A DNA stretch of 24,105 bases from a virus, in IMG/VR virus record IMGVR_UViG_3300032083_001705, positions 1 through 24,105 of that record; one strand, 5' to 3'. Shown here one piece after another: positions 7,014 through 13,541 of the stretch. The stretch's first letter is position 1. Every line of letters starts with the position of its first letter. Below the pieces are notes generated by a model. That model was not told where the DNA came from. It searched no databases and worked only from the letters and a program-made list of their open reading frames with translations. Made by a program: the position numbers and the translations under genes.

Positions 7014-7396
7014 TGGGTGTTCAAAGAATAACAGGAAAAAGAATTACGAAATATGATACTTCAAATCCTAACTTTATAGAAAAACCTAAACCTGAAGTTA
7101 AGGTAAGTGGTAATGTTCAAGATGATGAAGATGTGTATGGTGAAAGAAAACATACTTACACACCTGAACCAAATGGTAACTTACAAATGGAACAGATGAT
7201 GGGTAAGTTGATGAATAAATTAGATAACTTTGATTCACCAAGTCAAACAGGTATAAAAGCCGTTGAGGTGGATATTAAAAAAGAGATTGCAATTGGTAAA
7301 GCTGATATGAGTAGTATCAAATCACAAGAATTTAAAGGTAAAGTTAAAACTAAAAAAGATAAACTAAAAGCATTGAGGAAACGAAATGGCCGTTAA
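7013..7396 (+). CDS. Conserved-type hypothetical protein between gp14 and gp15
   Basis: A 127-aa protein starting at a TAATG overlap with the 39-aa gene and overlapping the gp15 start by 11 bases. Composition is basic and largely hydrophilic. The N-terminus (MGVQRITGKRITKYDTSNPN) is followed by a segment with acidic patches (QDDEDVYGERKHTY), a methionine-rich helix (LQMEQMMGKLMNKLDNF, about residues 57-73) and a Lys/Arg-rich tail (KVKTKKDKLKALRKRNGR). It has no membrane segment or catalytic motif. Its place between neck and tail-completion genes suggests a tail-terminator or assembly role, comparable to accessory genes near T4 gp3 and gp15, but sequence does not prove this. Confidence 0.6.
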   Translation: MGVQRITGKRITKYDTSNPNFIEKPKPEVKVSGNVQDDEDVYGERKHTYTPEPNGNLQMEQMMGKLMNKLDNFDSPSQTGIKAVEVDIKKEIAIGKADMSSIKSQEFKGKVKTKKDKLKALRKRNGR

Positions 7397-8249
7397 TAAA
7401 ATTACAAACAAAGGTGTGGTGAATAGGGAATTAGTTAATAGAGCTAATGAAGTATCTACCAAAGGAACAACTATTCGTGGTAATAGGGAAACAACTATTA
7501 TACCAGGTAATAATCTTTCAGATAATTATGCAATAACACTTAAAGATGTTGATACTGCAGTTTTGAATCATGTCAAGAATGTAATGAAACCAATGGTTAG
7601 AGAAGCTAATGAAACTCTAAAAATACCTGTATTTTATGGTAATGAAGAAAGATGGAAAGCTGTTAGAAAAAGAGGAGTATTGAGAGATAAAAACAATTCA
7701 TTAATACTTCCATTAATAATGTTACGAAGAACAGAAATTGCAAGAAATGATTTATCAGGACAATCTTTTCCACACGATGTTAAAGGTAATCATATAGATG
7801 TTGTTAGGGCTAATAAATGGAGTAAAGACAATCAATATGATAGATTTTCGGTTCAACAAGGAGTTCAACCAACTTATGATGTAATCACAACTGGAATGCC
7901 AAACTATACAGATGTAACATATGAATTTGTACTATGGACAAACTTCATTGAACAAATGAATCCATTAGTGGAATCTTTTGTCGACCAATCACATACCTAT
8001 TGGGGTGATGGAACTAATAATAAATTCTTATGTACAATCGATAGTGTATCAGATGCATCAGAAATGAATCAAGATGGTGAAAGATTTATAAAATCAACAT
8101 TTAGTGTTACATCAAAAGCATATTTACTACCTGAATACTTAAATTCAGTAATTACAAACAAAGTATCAAATATGAAAAAATTCACAACAACATCACGAGT
8201 TACTTTTGGTATGGAAGGTGATGCTACAGACAAACAAGTGGGAAAATAA
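7386..8249 (+). CDS. 15: Tail completion and sheath stabiliser protein gp15
   Basis: A 287-aa homologue of T4 gp15 (272 aa), which forms a hexameric ring at the head-proximal end of the sheath and tube and accepts the neck. KIPVFYGNEERWKAVRKRGV at about residues 78-97 matches the T4 segment RVPITYASKEHFMMKLNKW. The later stretch with VTYEFVLWTNFIEQMNPLVESF matches T4 IYELSIFTRYEDDMFQIVEQIL, followed by the conserved F-x-V-x-x-KAYLLP region. GAGGAA at 7375-7380 precedes the ATG, inside the previous gene. The stop codon lies in the loop of a 9-bp stem-loop (8232-8260). Confidence 0.82.
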   Translation: MAVNKITNKGVVNRELVNRANEVSTKGTTIRGNRETTIIPGNNLSDNYAITLKDVDTAVLNHVKNVMKPMVREANETLKIPVFYGNEERWKAVRKRGVLRDKNNSLILPLIMLRRTEIARNDLSGQSFPHDVKGNHIDVVRANKWSKDNQYDRFSVQQGVQPTYDVITTGMPNYTDVTYEFVLWTNFIEQMNPLVESFVDQSHTYWGDGTNNKFLCTIDSVSDASEMNQDGERFIKSTFSVTSKAYLLPEYLNSVITNKVSNMKKFTTTSRVTFGMEGDATDKQVGK

Positions 8250-8260
8250 ATCACTTGTTT
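8232..8260 (+). terminator. Stem-loop over the gp15 stop codon, possible weak terminator
   Basis: AAACAAGTG (8232-8240) pairs perfectly with CACTTGTTT (8252-8260) around an 11-base loop holding the TAA. Only three Ts follow before CCAAAA, so termination would be weak; mRNA 3'-end protection is an alternative. Confidence 0.4.
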
Positions 8261-8264
8261 CCAA

Positions 8265-8280
8265 AATTTATATATACTTA
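8265..8280 (+). promoter_or_regulatory. Degenerate late promoter-like motif
   Basis: AATTTATATATACTTA shares the core TTTATATATA with the full motif but lacks the 5' GATA and the final GAA. It sits between the gp15 stem-loop and the 87-aa gene, 37 bases before its ATG. A second TTATATATAG follows at once. Confidence 0.4.
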
Positions 8281-8317
8281 TATATAGACAATAAACAATT
8301 CATAATTGGAGGTTACA

Positions 8318-8581
8318 ATGCCAGAAGAAGTAAAATTTACAGAAGACGAACTAACACAAGTTCAAAACATACAAAAAAGTTATGCTAATGTTCAAAATCA
8401 ATTCGGACAATTAAAATTAGCTCAAATTAGATTAGATAATGATGAAGTAACTTTAGAAGATGCCTTAAAATCAATTCAAGAAGAAGAAAAGAAATTTCTC
8501 GATGGAATTACCGAAAAATACGGACAAGGTAGTTTAAATCCTGAGACAGGTGTATTCACACCAACTGAAAATAAATCATAA
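8318..8581 (+). CDS. Small acidic coiled-coil protein, unknown
   Basis: The ATG at 8318 is preferred over the upstream in-frame TTG at 8306 because GGAGG (8308-8312) is then its ribosome binding site. The 87-aa product is acidic and mostly helical: residues 5-65 (FTEDELTQVQNIQKSYANVQ onwards) show a heptad-like pattern, followed by FLDGITEKYGQGSLNPETGVFTP, a turn-rich tail. No enzyme motif, signal or membrane segment is present. It occupies the position where T4 carries the terminase genes 16 and 17 between gp15 and gp18, but it shares no likeness with them. An assembly chaperone or tail accessory role is plausible but unproven. Confidence 0.7.
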   Translation: MPEEVKFTEDELTQVQNIQKSYANVQNQFGQLKLAQIRLDNDEVTLEDALKSIQEEEKKFLDGITEKYGQGSLNPETGVFTPTENKS

Positions 8582-8617
8582 TAAACAAAAAAAAATCATT
8601 GTTTGAGAATTTAATCA

Positions 8618-8633
8618 TATATTTATATATGAA
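8618..8633 (+). promoter_or_regulatory. Late promoter-like motif before gp18
   Basis: TATATTTATATATGAA differs from the full motif only in the first base. It lies 62 bases before the tail sheath ATG. Confidence 0.65.
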
Positions 8634-8635
8634 TA

Positions 8636-8657
8636 ATACTAATGCGCAAAATAGTAT
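8636..8657 (+). promoter_or_regulatory. 5' leader hairpin of gp18 transcript
   Basis: ATACTA (8636-8641) pairs with TAGTAT (8652-8657) around a 10-base loop, directly downstream of the promoter motif, as in the gp22-gp23 leader. Confidence 0.35.
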
Positions 8658-8695
8658 ATTTACCTCAAAAAATAAGTTAACTTAGGAGAAATTCA

Positions 8696-10870
8696 ATGGC
8701 CGAAAAAATTATAAGTCCTGGTGTATTTACGAATGAAATAGACCAGACATTTTTACCTTCCGCTGTCGCTGATATAGGAGCTGCTATAATCGGACCAACA
8801 CTCAAAGGTCCTGCAGGAATACCTACTGTTGTAACATCATATTCTGATTTCCAAGCGAAATTCGGAGATGTGTTCAAAAGTGGTTCAAATTCATTTCAGT
8901 TTTTAACATCACATGCAGCAGAAGAATATTTAAAAAATTCAGACACATTAACTGTAGTTAGGGTAATGGCAAATGGGGGTAGTTCAGTTGCACCAGCTAC
9001 ATCCGATGTACTAACTTCTGATAGTACTACTGTTACTGGAACAACATTTGGTAGTGGTTCAATGACAATGGTAGCATCAAGTATTGAAGAATCAGATGTA
9101 ATCAGAGTAACAAACGGAAGTACTGTAATTGACTTCATTGGACAAGCTGTTCCAAATGAAGATGCGAGTGATGATTCAATAAGATTCTTTGCTAGGGGTT
9201 CTAGTGTAACAGATTTCGCAACTAACTTTAAAAATGAATTTAATACAGTAAGTGGATTAAGTGGTTTTACCGCAACTAGTATTGCAGGTTTGATTGGTAT
9301 ATCAGGTTCATCTGCTGGAACTTCTGGTAATGGTTTAGTTGTTGCAACTGGTTCAGGTGCAACATTCACAACTCAGTTTACAACTCAAGGTGGTACTGAT
9401 ACTGCTGGAACTTCAACAACTGCATTTACATTAGAAACATTAGCTGATGGTACAATAATGAACAATGCTCAAACAACAGCTACAACTAATAATATATTGT
9501 TAAGTGGTTCAAAACACAATGTTAGATTTGAAGTTACTTCAAAAAATAACAATAAAGGTACTTTTAATTTAGCTATTAGAGCTGGTAATGATAATATTAA
9601 AAGAAAACAAACACTTGAAACATTCAATAATTTAACATTAGACCCTAATTCAACTAATTATGTTGCAAAAGTAATTGGTGACCAAAATCAAACTGTTCAA
9701 GATGATAATGGTGTAAAATATATTAAATTAGATGGTGATTATCCAAATGCATCGAGATTCGTAAGAGTTAAAAGTGTTGGTACACCTTTAGTTGATTACT
9801 TAGATGAAAACGGAAATGTAAGAGTTCCTGCTAATTCATCTTCTTTACCTGCTGTAGGTAGTGGTTCATCACAAGGTGGATTTTCTGGTGGTACAGATGG
9901 ACATAGTGGATTTGATGCTCTTGGTAATCATAATGGGGATAGTGGAGTAACTGCTACTTTCTATGAAAACATAGAAGAAAACAATTCACAAGGACTTGAC
10001 CCAACAGCAGCTACTGATGGTGAAGATGCTTATAAACAGGCTCTTGACTTACTTGCTAACCAAGATGAGTTTGATGTTAATTTAATCTTATTACCAGGTA
10101 TCATAGATTCAGTTCATACAGCTGTATCTGCTAAAGCAATTGATGTATGTGAATCAAGAGGAGATTGTTTTACAATTCTCGACCCGGTTCCTTATAACTC
10201 AACATTAGCACAAGCTACTGCTAGAGGTGAAGCTAGAGATTCAAACTTCGCAGCTATGTATTGGCCTTGGGTTAAAGTACCTGATAATCAACTTGGTGTT
10301 CAAAGATGGGTGCCACCATCAGTAGTATTAGGTGGAATATATGCATTCAACGATAGAGTTGCACACCCCTGGTTCGCTCCTGCTGGATTGAATCGTGGTG
10401 GAATCACAACTGCTATTCAAGCTGAAAGAAAACTAACACAAGGTAATCGTGATGATTTATATGATAGTAATATTAATCCAATCGCTACATTCCCTGGACA
10501 AGGGGTAACAGTGTTTGGACAAAAAACATTACAGAAAAAATCAAGTGCTCTTGATAGAATCAATGTAAGACGATTATTAATCAGAGTTAAGAAGTTTGTT
10601 GCTTCTTCTTCAAGATTCCTTGTATTTGAACAAAATACAGCGGCAACACGAAGAAGATTCTTGGGAATTGTTAATCCATTCTTAGAACAAGTTCAATCAC
10701 AAAGTGGTTTGAGTGCGTTTAGAGTAGTGATGGATGAAACGAATAACACACCTGACACAATTGATAGAAATCAATTAGTCGGACAATTATTCTTACAACC
10801 AACAAGAACTGCTGAGTTTATTGTATTAGACTTTACAGTACAACCAACTGGTGCTTCTTTTCCAGAGTAA
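8696..10870 (+). CDS. 18: Contractile tail sheath protein gp18
   Basis: A 724-aa tail sheath subunit (T4 gp18: 659 aa). The N-terminus IISPGVFTNEIDQTFLPSAV is the classic sheath start, where the N-terminal arm joins the beta-sheet of a neighbouring subunit. Residues 85-90 (TLTVVRV) belong to the conserved core. The C-terminal domain (about 623-722) carries INVRRLLIRVKKFVASSSRF and FEQNTAATRRRFLGIVNPFL, with FRVVMDETNNTPDTIDRNQL, then the final EFIVLDFTVQPTGASF, all strongly conserved in sheath proteins. The variable middle (about 100-440), rich in Gly/Ser/Thr, is the protruding domain and is longer than in T4. AGGAGA at 8683-8688 precedes the ATG. A terminator follows, so it is a one-gene unit. 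Confidence 0.97.
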   Translation: MAEKIISPGVFTNEIDQTFLPSAVADIGAAIIGPTLKGPAGIPTVVTSYSDFQAKFGDVFKSGSNSFQFLTSHAAEEYLKNSDTLTVVRVMANGGSSVAPATSDVLTSDSTTVTGTTFGSGSMTMVASSIEESDVIRVTNGSTVIDFIGQAVPNEDASDDSIRFFARGSSVTDFATNFKNEFNTVSGLSGFTATSIAGLIGISGSSAGTSGNGLVVATGSGATFTTQFTTQGGTDTAGTSTTAFTLETLADGTIMNNAQTTATTNNILLSGSKHNVRFEVTSKNNNKGTFNLAIRAGNDNIKRKQTLETFNNLTLDPNSTNYVAKVIGDQNQTVQDDNGVKYIKLDGDYPNASRFVRVKSVGTPLVDYLDENGNVRVPANSSSLPAVGSGSSQGGFSGGTDGHSGFDALGNHNGDSGVTATFYENIEENNSQGLDPTAATDGEDAYKQALDLLANQDEFDVNLILLPGIIDSVHTAVSAKAIDVCESRGDCFTILDPVPYNSTLAQATARGEARDSNFAAMYWPWVKVPDNQLGVQRWVPPSVVLGGIYAFNDRVAHPWFAPAGLNRGGITTAIQAERKLTQGNRDDLYDSNINPIATFPGQGVTVFGQKTLQKKSSALDRINVRRLLIRVKKFVASSSRFLVFEQNTAATRRRFLGIVNPFLEQVQSQSGLSAFRVVMDETNNTPDTIDRNQLVGQLFLQPTRTAEFIVLDFTVQPTGASFPE

Positions 10871-10892
10871 TAGTTAAGAAAATAACTAAATT

Positions 10893-10928
10893 AAAGGGAT
10901 TTATAGAAATATAAGTCCCTTTTTTTTA
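10893..10928 (+). terminator. Rho-independent terminator after gp18
   Basis: AAAGGGA (10893-10899), a T-G wobble and TTATA (10901-10905) pair with TATAA and TCCCTTT (10910-10922) around a GAAA tetraloop, giving a 13-bp stem that runs into a T-tract. Confidence 0.93.
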
Positions 10929-10936
10929 TATTTCTT

Positions 10937-10952
10937 GATATTTATATATGAA
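10937..10952 (+). promoter_or_regulatory. Late promoter-like motif GATATTTATATATGAA
   Basis: A full motif copy just after the gp18 terminator and 33 bases before the gp19 ATG. The short leader contains the 12-base palindrome TTAAGTACTTAA (10961-10972). Confidence 0.7.
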
Positions 10953-10985
10953 TTAAAGGTTTAAGTACTTAATAGGAGAAATTAA

Positions 10986-11474
10986 ATGGCCGAATTATTA
11001 GAACCACAAGATATAATGTTTACCCCCTTTGAGCCAAAGCTCAAAAATAGATTTATAATGCAAATAGATGGTATTAATGCATACTTGATTAAAACTATGA
11101 ATCGTCCACAAGTTGATTCGGATGAAGTAGTGTTAGAACATATGAATGTAACAAGATATGTTAAAGGTAAAACAAGATGGCAACCATTAGAGATTACTTT
11201 ATACGACCCAATCGTACCAAGTGCTTCTCAACAAGTGATTGAGTGGATTAGATTACACCACGAATCAGTTACTGGTAGAGATGGATATGCTGATTTTTAT
11301 AAGAAAAACATCACATTTAATGTTTTAGATCCTGTAGGTGCTGTTGTTGAAGAATGGGAACTAAAAGGTGCATTTATTCAAAGTGCTAATTTTGGTGACT
11401 TAGCATTTGATTCATCAGATCCTGTAGAAATTGCACTAACATTAAGATATGATTACGCAATACTTAAATTCTAA
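10986..11474 (+). CDS. 19: Tail tube protein gp19
   Basis: A 162-aa tail tube subunit, almost the same length as T4 gp19 (163 aa). Typical family features are the N-terminal FEPKLKNRFIMQIDGINAYL, the segment KTMNRPQVDSDEVVLEHMNV with RYVKGKTRWQPLEITLYDPI, and the C-terminal SSDPVEIALTLRYDYAILKF. Tube subunits form stacked hexameric rings inside the sheath and carry DNA into the cell. AGGAGA at 10974-10979 is the ribosome binding site. The gene is flanked by a promoter motif and a terminator, so tube and sheath are made from separate short transcripts, allowing independent high expression. Confidence 0.95.
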   Translation: MAELLEPQDIMFTPFEPKLKNRFIMQIDGINAYLIKTMNRPQVDSDEVVLEHMNVTRYVKGKTRWQPLEITLYDPIVPSASQQVIEWIRLHHESVTGRDGYADFYKKNITFNVLDPVGAVVEEWELKGAFIQSANFGDLAFDSSDPVEIALTLRYDYAILKF

Positions 11475-11498
11475 TAAAATACTTAACTAAAATATGAG

Positions 11499-11535
11499 AA
11501 AACCCCCAATACAAAGAAATATTGAGGGTTTTTTT
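11499..11535 (+). terminator. Rho-independent terminator after gp19
   Basis: AAAACCC (11499-11505) pairs with GGGTTTT (11526-11532), and CAATA (11507-11511) pairs with TATTG (11520-11524) after one C/A mismatch. The loop is CAAAGAAA, and a T-tract follows. Confidence 0.9.
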
Positions 11536-11543
11536 ATTTAATA

Positions 11544-11559
11544 TATATTTATATATGAA
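11544..11559 (+). promoter_or_regulatory. Late promoter-like motif before the muramidase operon
   Basis: TATATTTATATATGAA follows the gp19 terminator and ends only 14 bases before the muramidase ATG, the shortest leader in the window. Confidence 0.65.
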
Positions 11560-11573
11560 ATGAGGATGTTTAT

Positions 11574-12053
11574 ATGAAAACAACATTTGACGAAATAATA
11601 GAAATAGTTTTAGACCACGAGGGTGGTTATGTAAATGACCCTGATGATGCTGGAGGTGAAACCAAGTATGGAATCGCTAAAAGATGGTATCCTGATGTGG
11701 ATATTAAAAATCTTACCAAAGAACAAGCTAAAAAGATATATCATACAGACTATTGGAGACGAGGTAAGTGTGATGAAGTTCCTCCACAATTAAGACATAT
11801 TTATTTTGATATGTGTGTTAATTTTGGTAGAAAAGGTGCTGTTAAAGTATTACAACAGGCCGCTAATTCTAAAAATAGAAACAAAATAGAAGTAGATGGT
11901 GGAATAGGACCAAATACAATAAATGCTATACAAAATATCTCATTAGATAGAGTAAGGGCATATCGTGTGTTACGATTTGCTAACATAGTTATAGACAAAC
12001 CAAATCAAGAGAAATTTTGGTTAGGTTGGTTTAGACGAGCAATTGAAGTTTAA
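11574..12053 (+). CDS. GH108-type N-acetylmuramidase (endolysin or tail lysozyme)
   Basis: A 159-aa peptidoglycan hydrolase. HEGGYVNDPDDAGGETKYGI (residues 15-34) is the GH108 signature, with the catalytic glutamate expected at E16. It is followed by LTKEQAKKIYHTDYWR and a C-terminal peptidoglycan-binding-3 type part (about 92-121) with EVDGGIGPNTINAI. GH108 enzymes cleave the glycan between N-acetylmuramic acid and N-acetylglucosamine. There is no signal peptide or membrane anchor, so as an endolysin it would need a holin, and no holin is seen in the window. The gene leads an operon of tail assembly genes, so it could instead be a virion-associated lysozyme, replacing the lysozyme domain of T4 gp5. 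Both roles are open; the enzyme family is clear. Confidence 0.9.
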   Translation: MKTTFDEIIEIVLDHEGGYVNDPDDAGGETKYGIAKRWYPDVDIKNLTKEQAKKIYHTDYWRRGKCDEVPPQLRHIYFDMCVNFGRKGAVKVLQQAANSKNRNKIEVDGGIGPNTINAIQNISLDRVRAYRVLRFANIVIDKPNQEKFWLGWFRRAIEV

Positions 12054-12074
12054 CCAAAGTTATAGGAGACAAAA

Positions 12075-12254
12075 ATGTCAACAGATAAATTATATAGTGA
12101 AATAAAAGAATTATTCGAACAATTTGAAGAAAATCATACAGTATTTTCAGATAAGGGTACAAAAGCAGCTGGTGGTAGAGCAAGAAAAGCTATCGGTGAG
12201 ATTAAGAAATTAGTTACAGGTTATAGACAAGCGTCTGTTTCCGAATCAAAATAA
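12075..12254 (+). CDS. Histone H1/Hc1-like small DNA-binding protein
   Basis: A 59-aa frame with ATG at 12075 preceded by AGGAGA at 12064-12069. It starts MSTDKLYSEIKELFEQFEEN and then carries KGTKAAGGRARKAIGEIKKL, which matches the signature of the Hc1 family of histone H1-like proteins (K-G-x-K-A-A-G-x-R-A-R-K-A-x-x-E-(I/L)-K-K-L). An acidic amphipathic first helix is followed by the basic second helix, as is usual in the short versions. Hc1 proteins compact DNA in chlamydial elementary bodies, and short homologues occur in Bacteroidetes and in phages. Here the gene lies in a late tail operon between the muramidase and the gp26-like gene, so it is made during particle assembly. It could condense or organise phage or host DNA; this is inferred. 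Confidence 0.8.
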   Translation: MSTDKLYSEIKELFEQFEENHTVFSDKGTKAAGGRARKAIGEIKKLVTGYRQASVSESK

Positions 12255-12266
12255 TCGGAGGTTATA

Positions 12267-13016
12267 ATGGCAGATAATAAATTTCCAAGTGAAATAATTG
12301 ATTTACCAAGTGAGGGTAAGTTATATCCAGAAGGACATCCTTTAAAAGAGGGTAAAGTAGAAGTTAAGTATATGACTGCAAAAGAAGAAGATATATTAAC
12401 ATCACAGAATTTAATTAAAAAAGGTGTGGTGATTGATAGATTAATAGATTCTTTAATATTAACAACGGGTGTTAAATCGGATGATTTAGTTCTTGGTGAT
12501 AAAAATGCAGTGATGGTTGCAGCTAGAATATTAGCATACGGACCAGAATATAGTTGTGAAGTTAGTAATCCCAACACAGGTGAGGTTTCAACTCAAACAT
12601 TTAATTTAGCAGATTGTCCATTTAAAAAATTACCAGAAGGAATAACAGAAAATAAGTTTGAAGTTGATTTACCAATAGCTAAGAAAAAAGTAACTTTTAA
12701 ATTATTGACTGGTAAAGAAGAAGTTCTAATAAATGAAGAACTAAAAGCTTCAGAAAAAGTTAATGCTGAGGTAAAACCAGAGTTAACTACAAGATTAAGA
12801 CATACCATTACATCAGTTGATGGTGATGATTCGGGTACTACAATTAATGGTTTTGTTCAAAATATGTTAGCTAGAGATTCCATGTATTTGAGAAATGAAA
12901 TTAGAAAAGTAACACCTGATATTGAGTTATCTCAAGAAATAGAAATAGGAGGAGAAACTGTCAAGGTAGATATACCAATGACAGTTGGGTTTTTTTGGCC
13001 TAGCACCGAAGGATAA
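12267..13016 (+). CDS. gp26-like baseplate hub / tail assembly chaperone, N-terminal frame
   Basis: A 249-aa protein beginning MADNKFPSEIIDLPSEGKLY and continuing with a K-V-E-V-K-Y-M-T-A-K-E-E-D-I-L segment (about residues 31-45). The pattern LPS-x-G-x-x-Y-P followed by a MTAKEED-type motif fits the T4 base plate protein family of gp26. The usual zinc-type CPxCG pair is absent here. GGAGG at 12257-12261 precedes the ATG. The gene sits a short distance before the tape measure, the place of tail assembly chaperones in other phages. Near its end the message reads GTT GGG TTT TTT TGG, and a second frame begins inside this overlap, so a longer fused product of about 315 residues is likely (see next entry). 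It ends PMTVGFFWPSTEG when not shifted. Confidence 0.7.
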   Translation: MADNKFPSEIIDLPSEGKLYPEGHPLKEGKVEVKYMTAKEEDILTSQNLIKKGVVIDRLIDSLILTTGVKSDDLVLGDKNAVMVAARILAYGPEYSCEVSNPNTGEVSTQTFNLADCPFKKLPEGITENKFEVDLPIAKKKVTFKLLTGKEEVLINEELKASEKVNAEVKPELTTRLRHTITSVDGDDSGTTINGFVQNMLARDSMYLRNEIRKVTPDIELSQEIEIGGETVKVDIPMTVGFFWPSTEG

Positions 13017-13215
13017 ACCTAAACTTCACGAACAAATATTTCAATTAATGTATTATGGACAAGGATTCACTCATTCTGATGTGTATGATATGCCCGTATA
13101 TTTACGAAACTTTTACTACAAACAATTAGCTGATACTCGTAAAAAAGAAAATGAAGAGGTGAAAAAAGCTCAACAAAAATCAAAACCCCCAATGAATCCA
13201 AGATTTAAAAGATAA
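12985..13215 (+). CDS. Second frame of gp26-like chaperone, probable frameshift extension
   Basis: The open frame is in the +1 phase relative to the gp26-like gene and overlaps its last 32 bases. A TGA at 12979-12981 closes it upstream. The only plausible start in the overlap is TTG 12985, and no ribosome binding site stands at the right distance, so independent initiation is unlikely. The T-run at 12990-12996 would allow the P-site Phe tRNA on TTT (12993-12995) to slip one base forward onto TTT (12994-12996) and continue GGC CTA GCA. The resulting C-terminal extension of 72 residues contains KLHEQIFQLMYYGQGFTHSD and VYDMPVYLRNFYYKQLAD, then a Lys-rich tail. The MPVYLRNFYYK segment resembles the second half of frameshifted tail chaperones (GpT-like) of other phages in layout. 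Confidence 0.65.
   Translation: MGFFGLAPKDKPKLHEQIFQLMYYGQGFTHSDVYDMPVYLRNFYYKQLADTRKKENEEVKKAQQKSKPPMNPRFKR
12987..12998 (+). promoter_or_regulatory. Candidate programmed frameshift site GGGTTTTTTTGG
   Basis: Seven consecutive Ts between GGG and GG. Frame 0 reads GGG TTT TTT TGG; the downstream frame reads GGT TTT TTT GGC. A +1 slip (or -2) connects the two. The 0-frame stop is 18 bases further on. Confidence 0.6.
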
Positions 13216-13229
13216 TTTTCTACATTATT

Positions 13230-13245
13230 GATATTTATATATGAA
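13230..13245 (+). promoter_or_regulatory. Late promoter-like motif GATATTTATATATGAA
   Basis: A full motif copy in the 56-base gap after the chaperone extension, 26 bases before the 86-aa gene, heading the tape measure to hub operon. No terminator precedes it, so transcripts from upstream probably also read through. Confidence 0.7.
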
Positions 13246-13271
13246 TACATCTATCTAATTAGGAGAATAAT

Positions 13272-13532
13272 ATGTCGAGTGGAAAATCATATATGAATAA
13301 CAAAAATATTTTAGCTGAAGGATTTTTTAGTAAATTAGCTAAATTGTTAAAATTGTCTTCTAAAGAAGAAAAAATACTTCAAAAAGATAAAAAAATAATG
13401 TCTCGATTTAAATCGTTAAACAAAGGTGTTAATGATATAGAATCAGAGTTGAACAAAAAATTTAAAGAATTAAACCCAAACCATAAACCTATCAAACTTA
13501 GTAAATATAAACTAAGTGATTTCTTAAAATAG
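13272..13532 (+). CDS. 86-aa basic helical protein, unknown
   Basis: The ATG follows AGGAGAATAAT, a strong ribosome binding site. The lysine-rich product starts MSSGKSYMNNKNILAEGFFS, whose NILAEGFFSKLAKLLK segment (residues 12-27) is an amphipathic helix of alternating hydrophobic and basic residues. A charged helical region follows (EEKILQKDKKIMSRFKSLNK), then a helix DIESELNKKFKELN, and it ends KYKLSDFLK. It has no membrane segment or enzyme motif. It is the first gene of the tape measure operon and is separated from the tape measure by 9 bases. It may be a tape measure chaperone or a minor tail protein. I do not recognise a T4 counterpart. Confidence 0.65.
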   Translation: MSSGKSYMNNKNILAEGFFSKLAKLLKLSSKEEKILQKDKKIMSRFKSLNKGVNDIESELNKKFKELNPNHKPIKLSKYKLSDFLK

Positions 13533-13541
13533 AGAATATAA

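Noticed and set aside
8306-8317. TTG start for the 87-aa protein
   Set aside because: It overlaps the GGAGG ribosome binding site that serves ATG 8318.
8583-8604. AAACAA/TTGTTT hairpin after the 87-aa gene
   Set aside because: Six weak base pairs with no T-tract; too little to call a terminator.
8896-9369. 157-aa minus-strand frame inside the sheath gene
   Set aside because: It is opposite the Ser/Thr/Gly-rich variable sheath region and is explained by codon composition.
10961-10972. Palindrome TTAAGTACTTAA as an operator
   Set aside because: A 12-base palindrome in such AT-rich DNA can occur by chance, and I saw no second copy in the other leaders.
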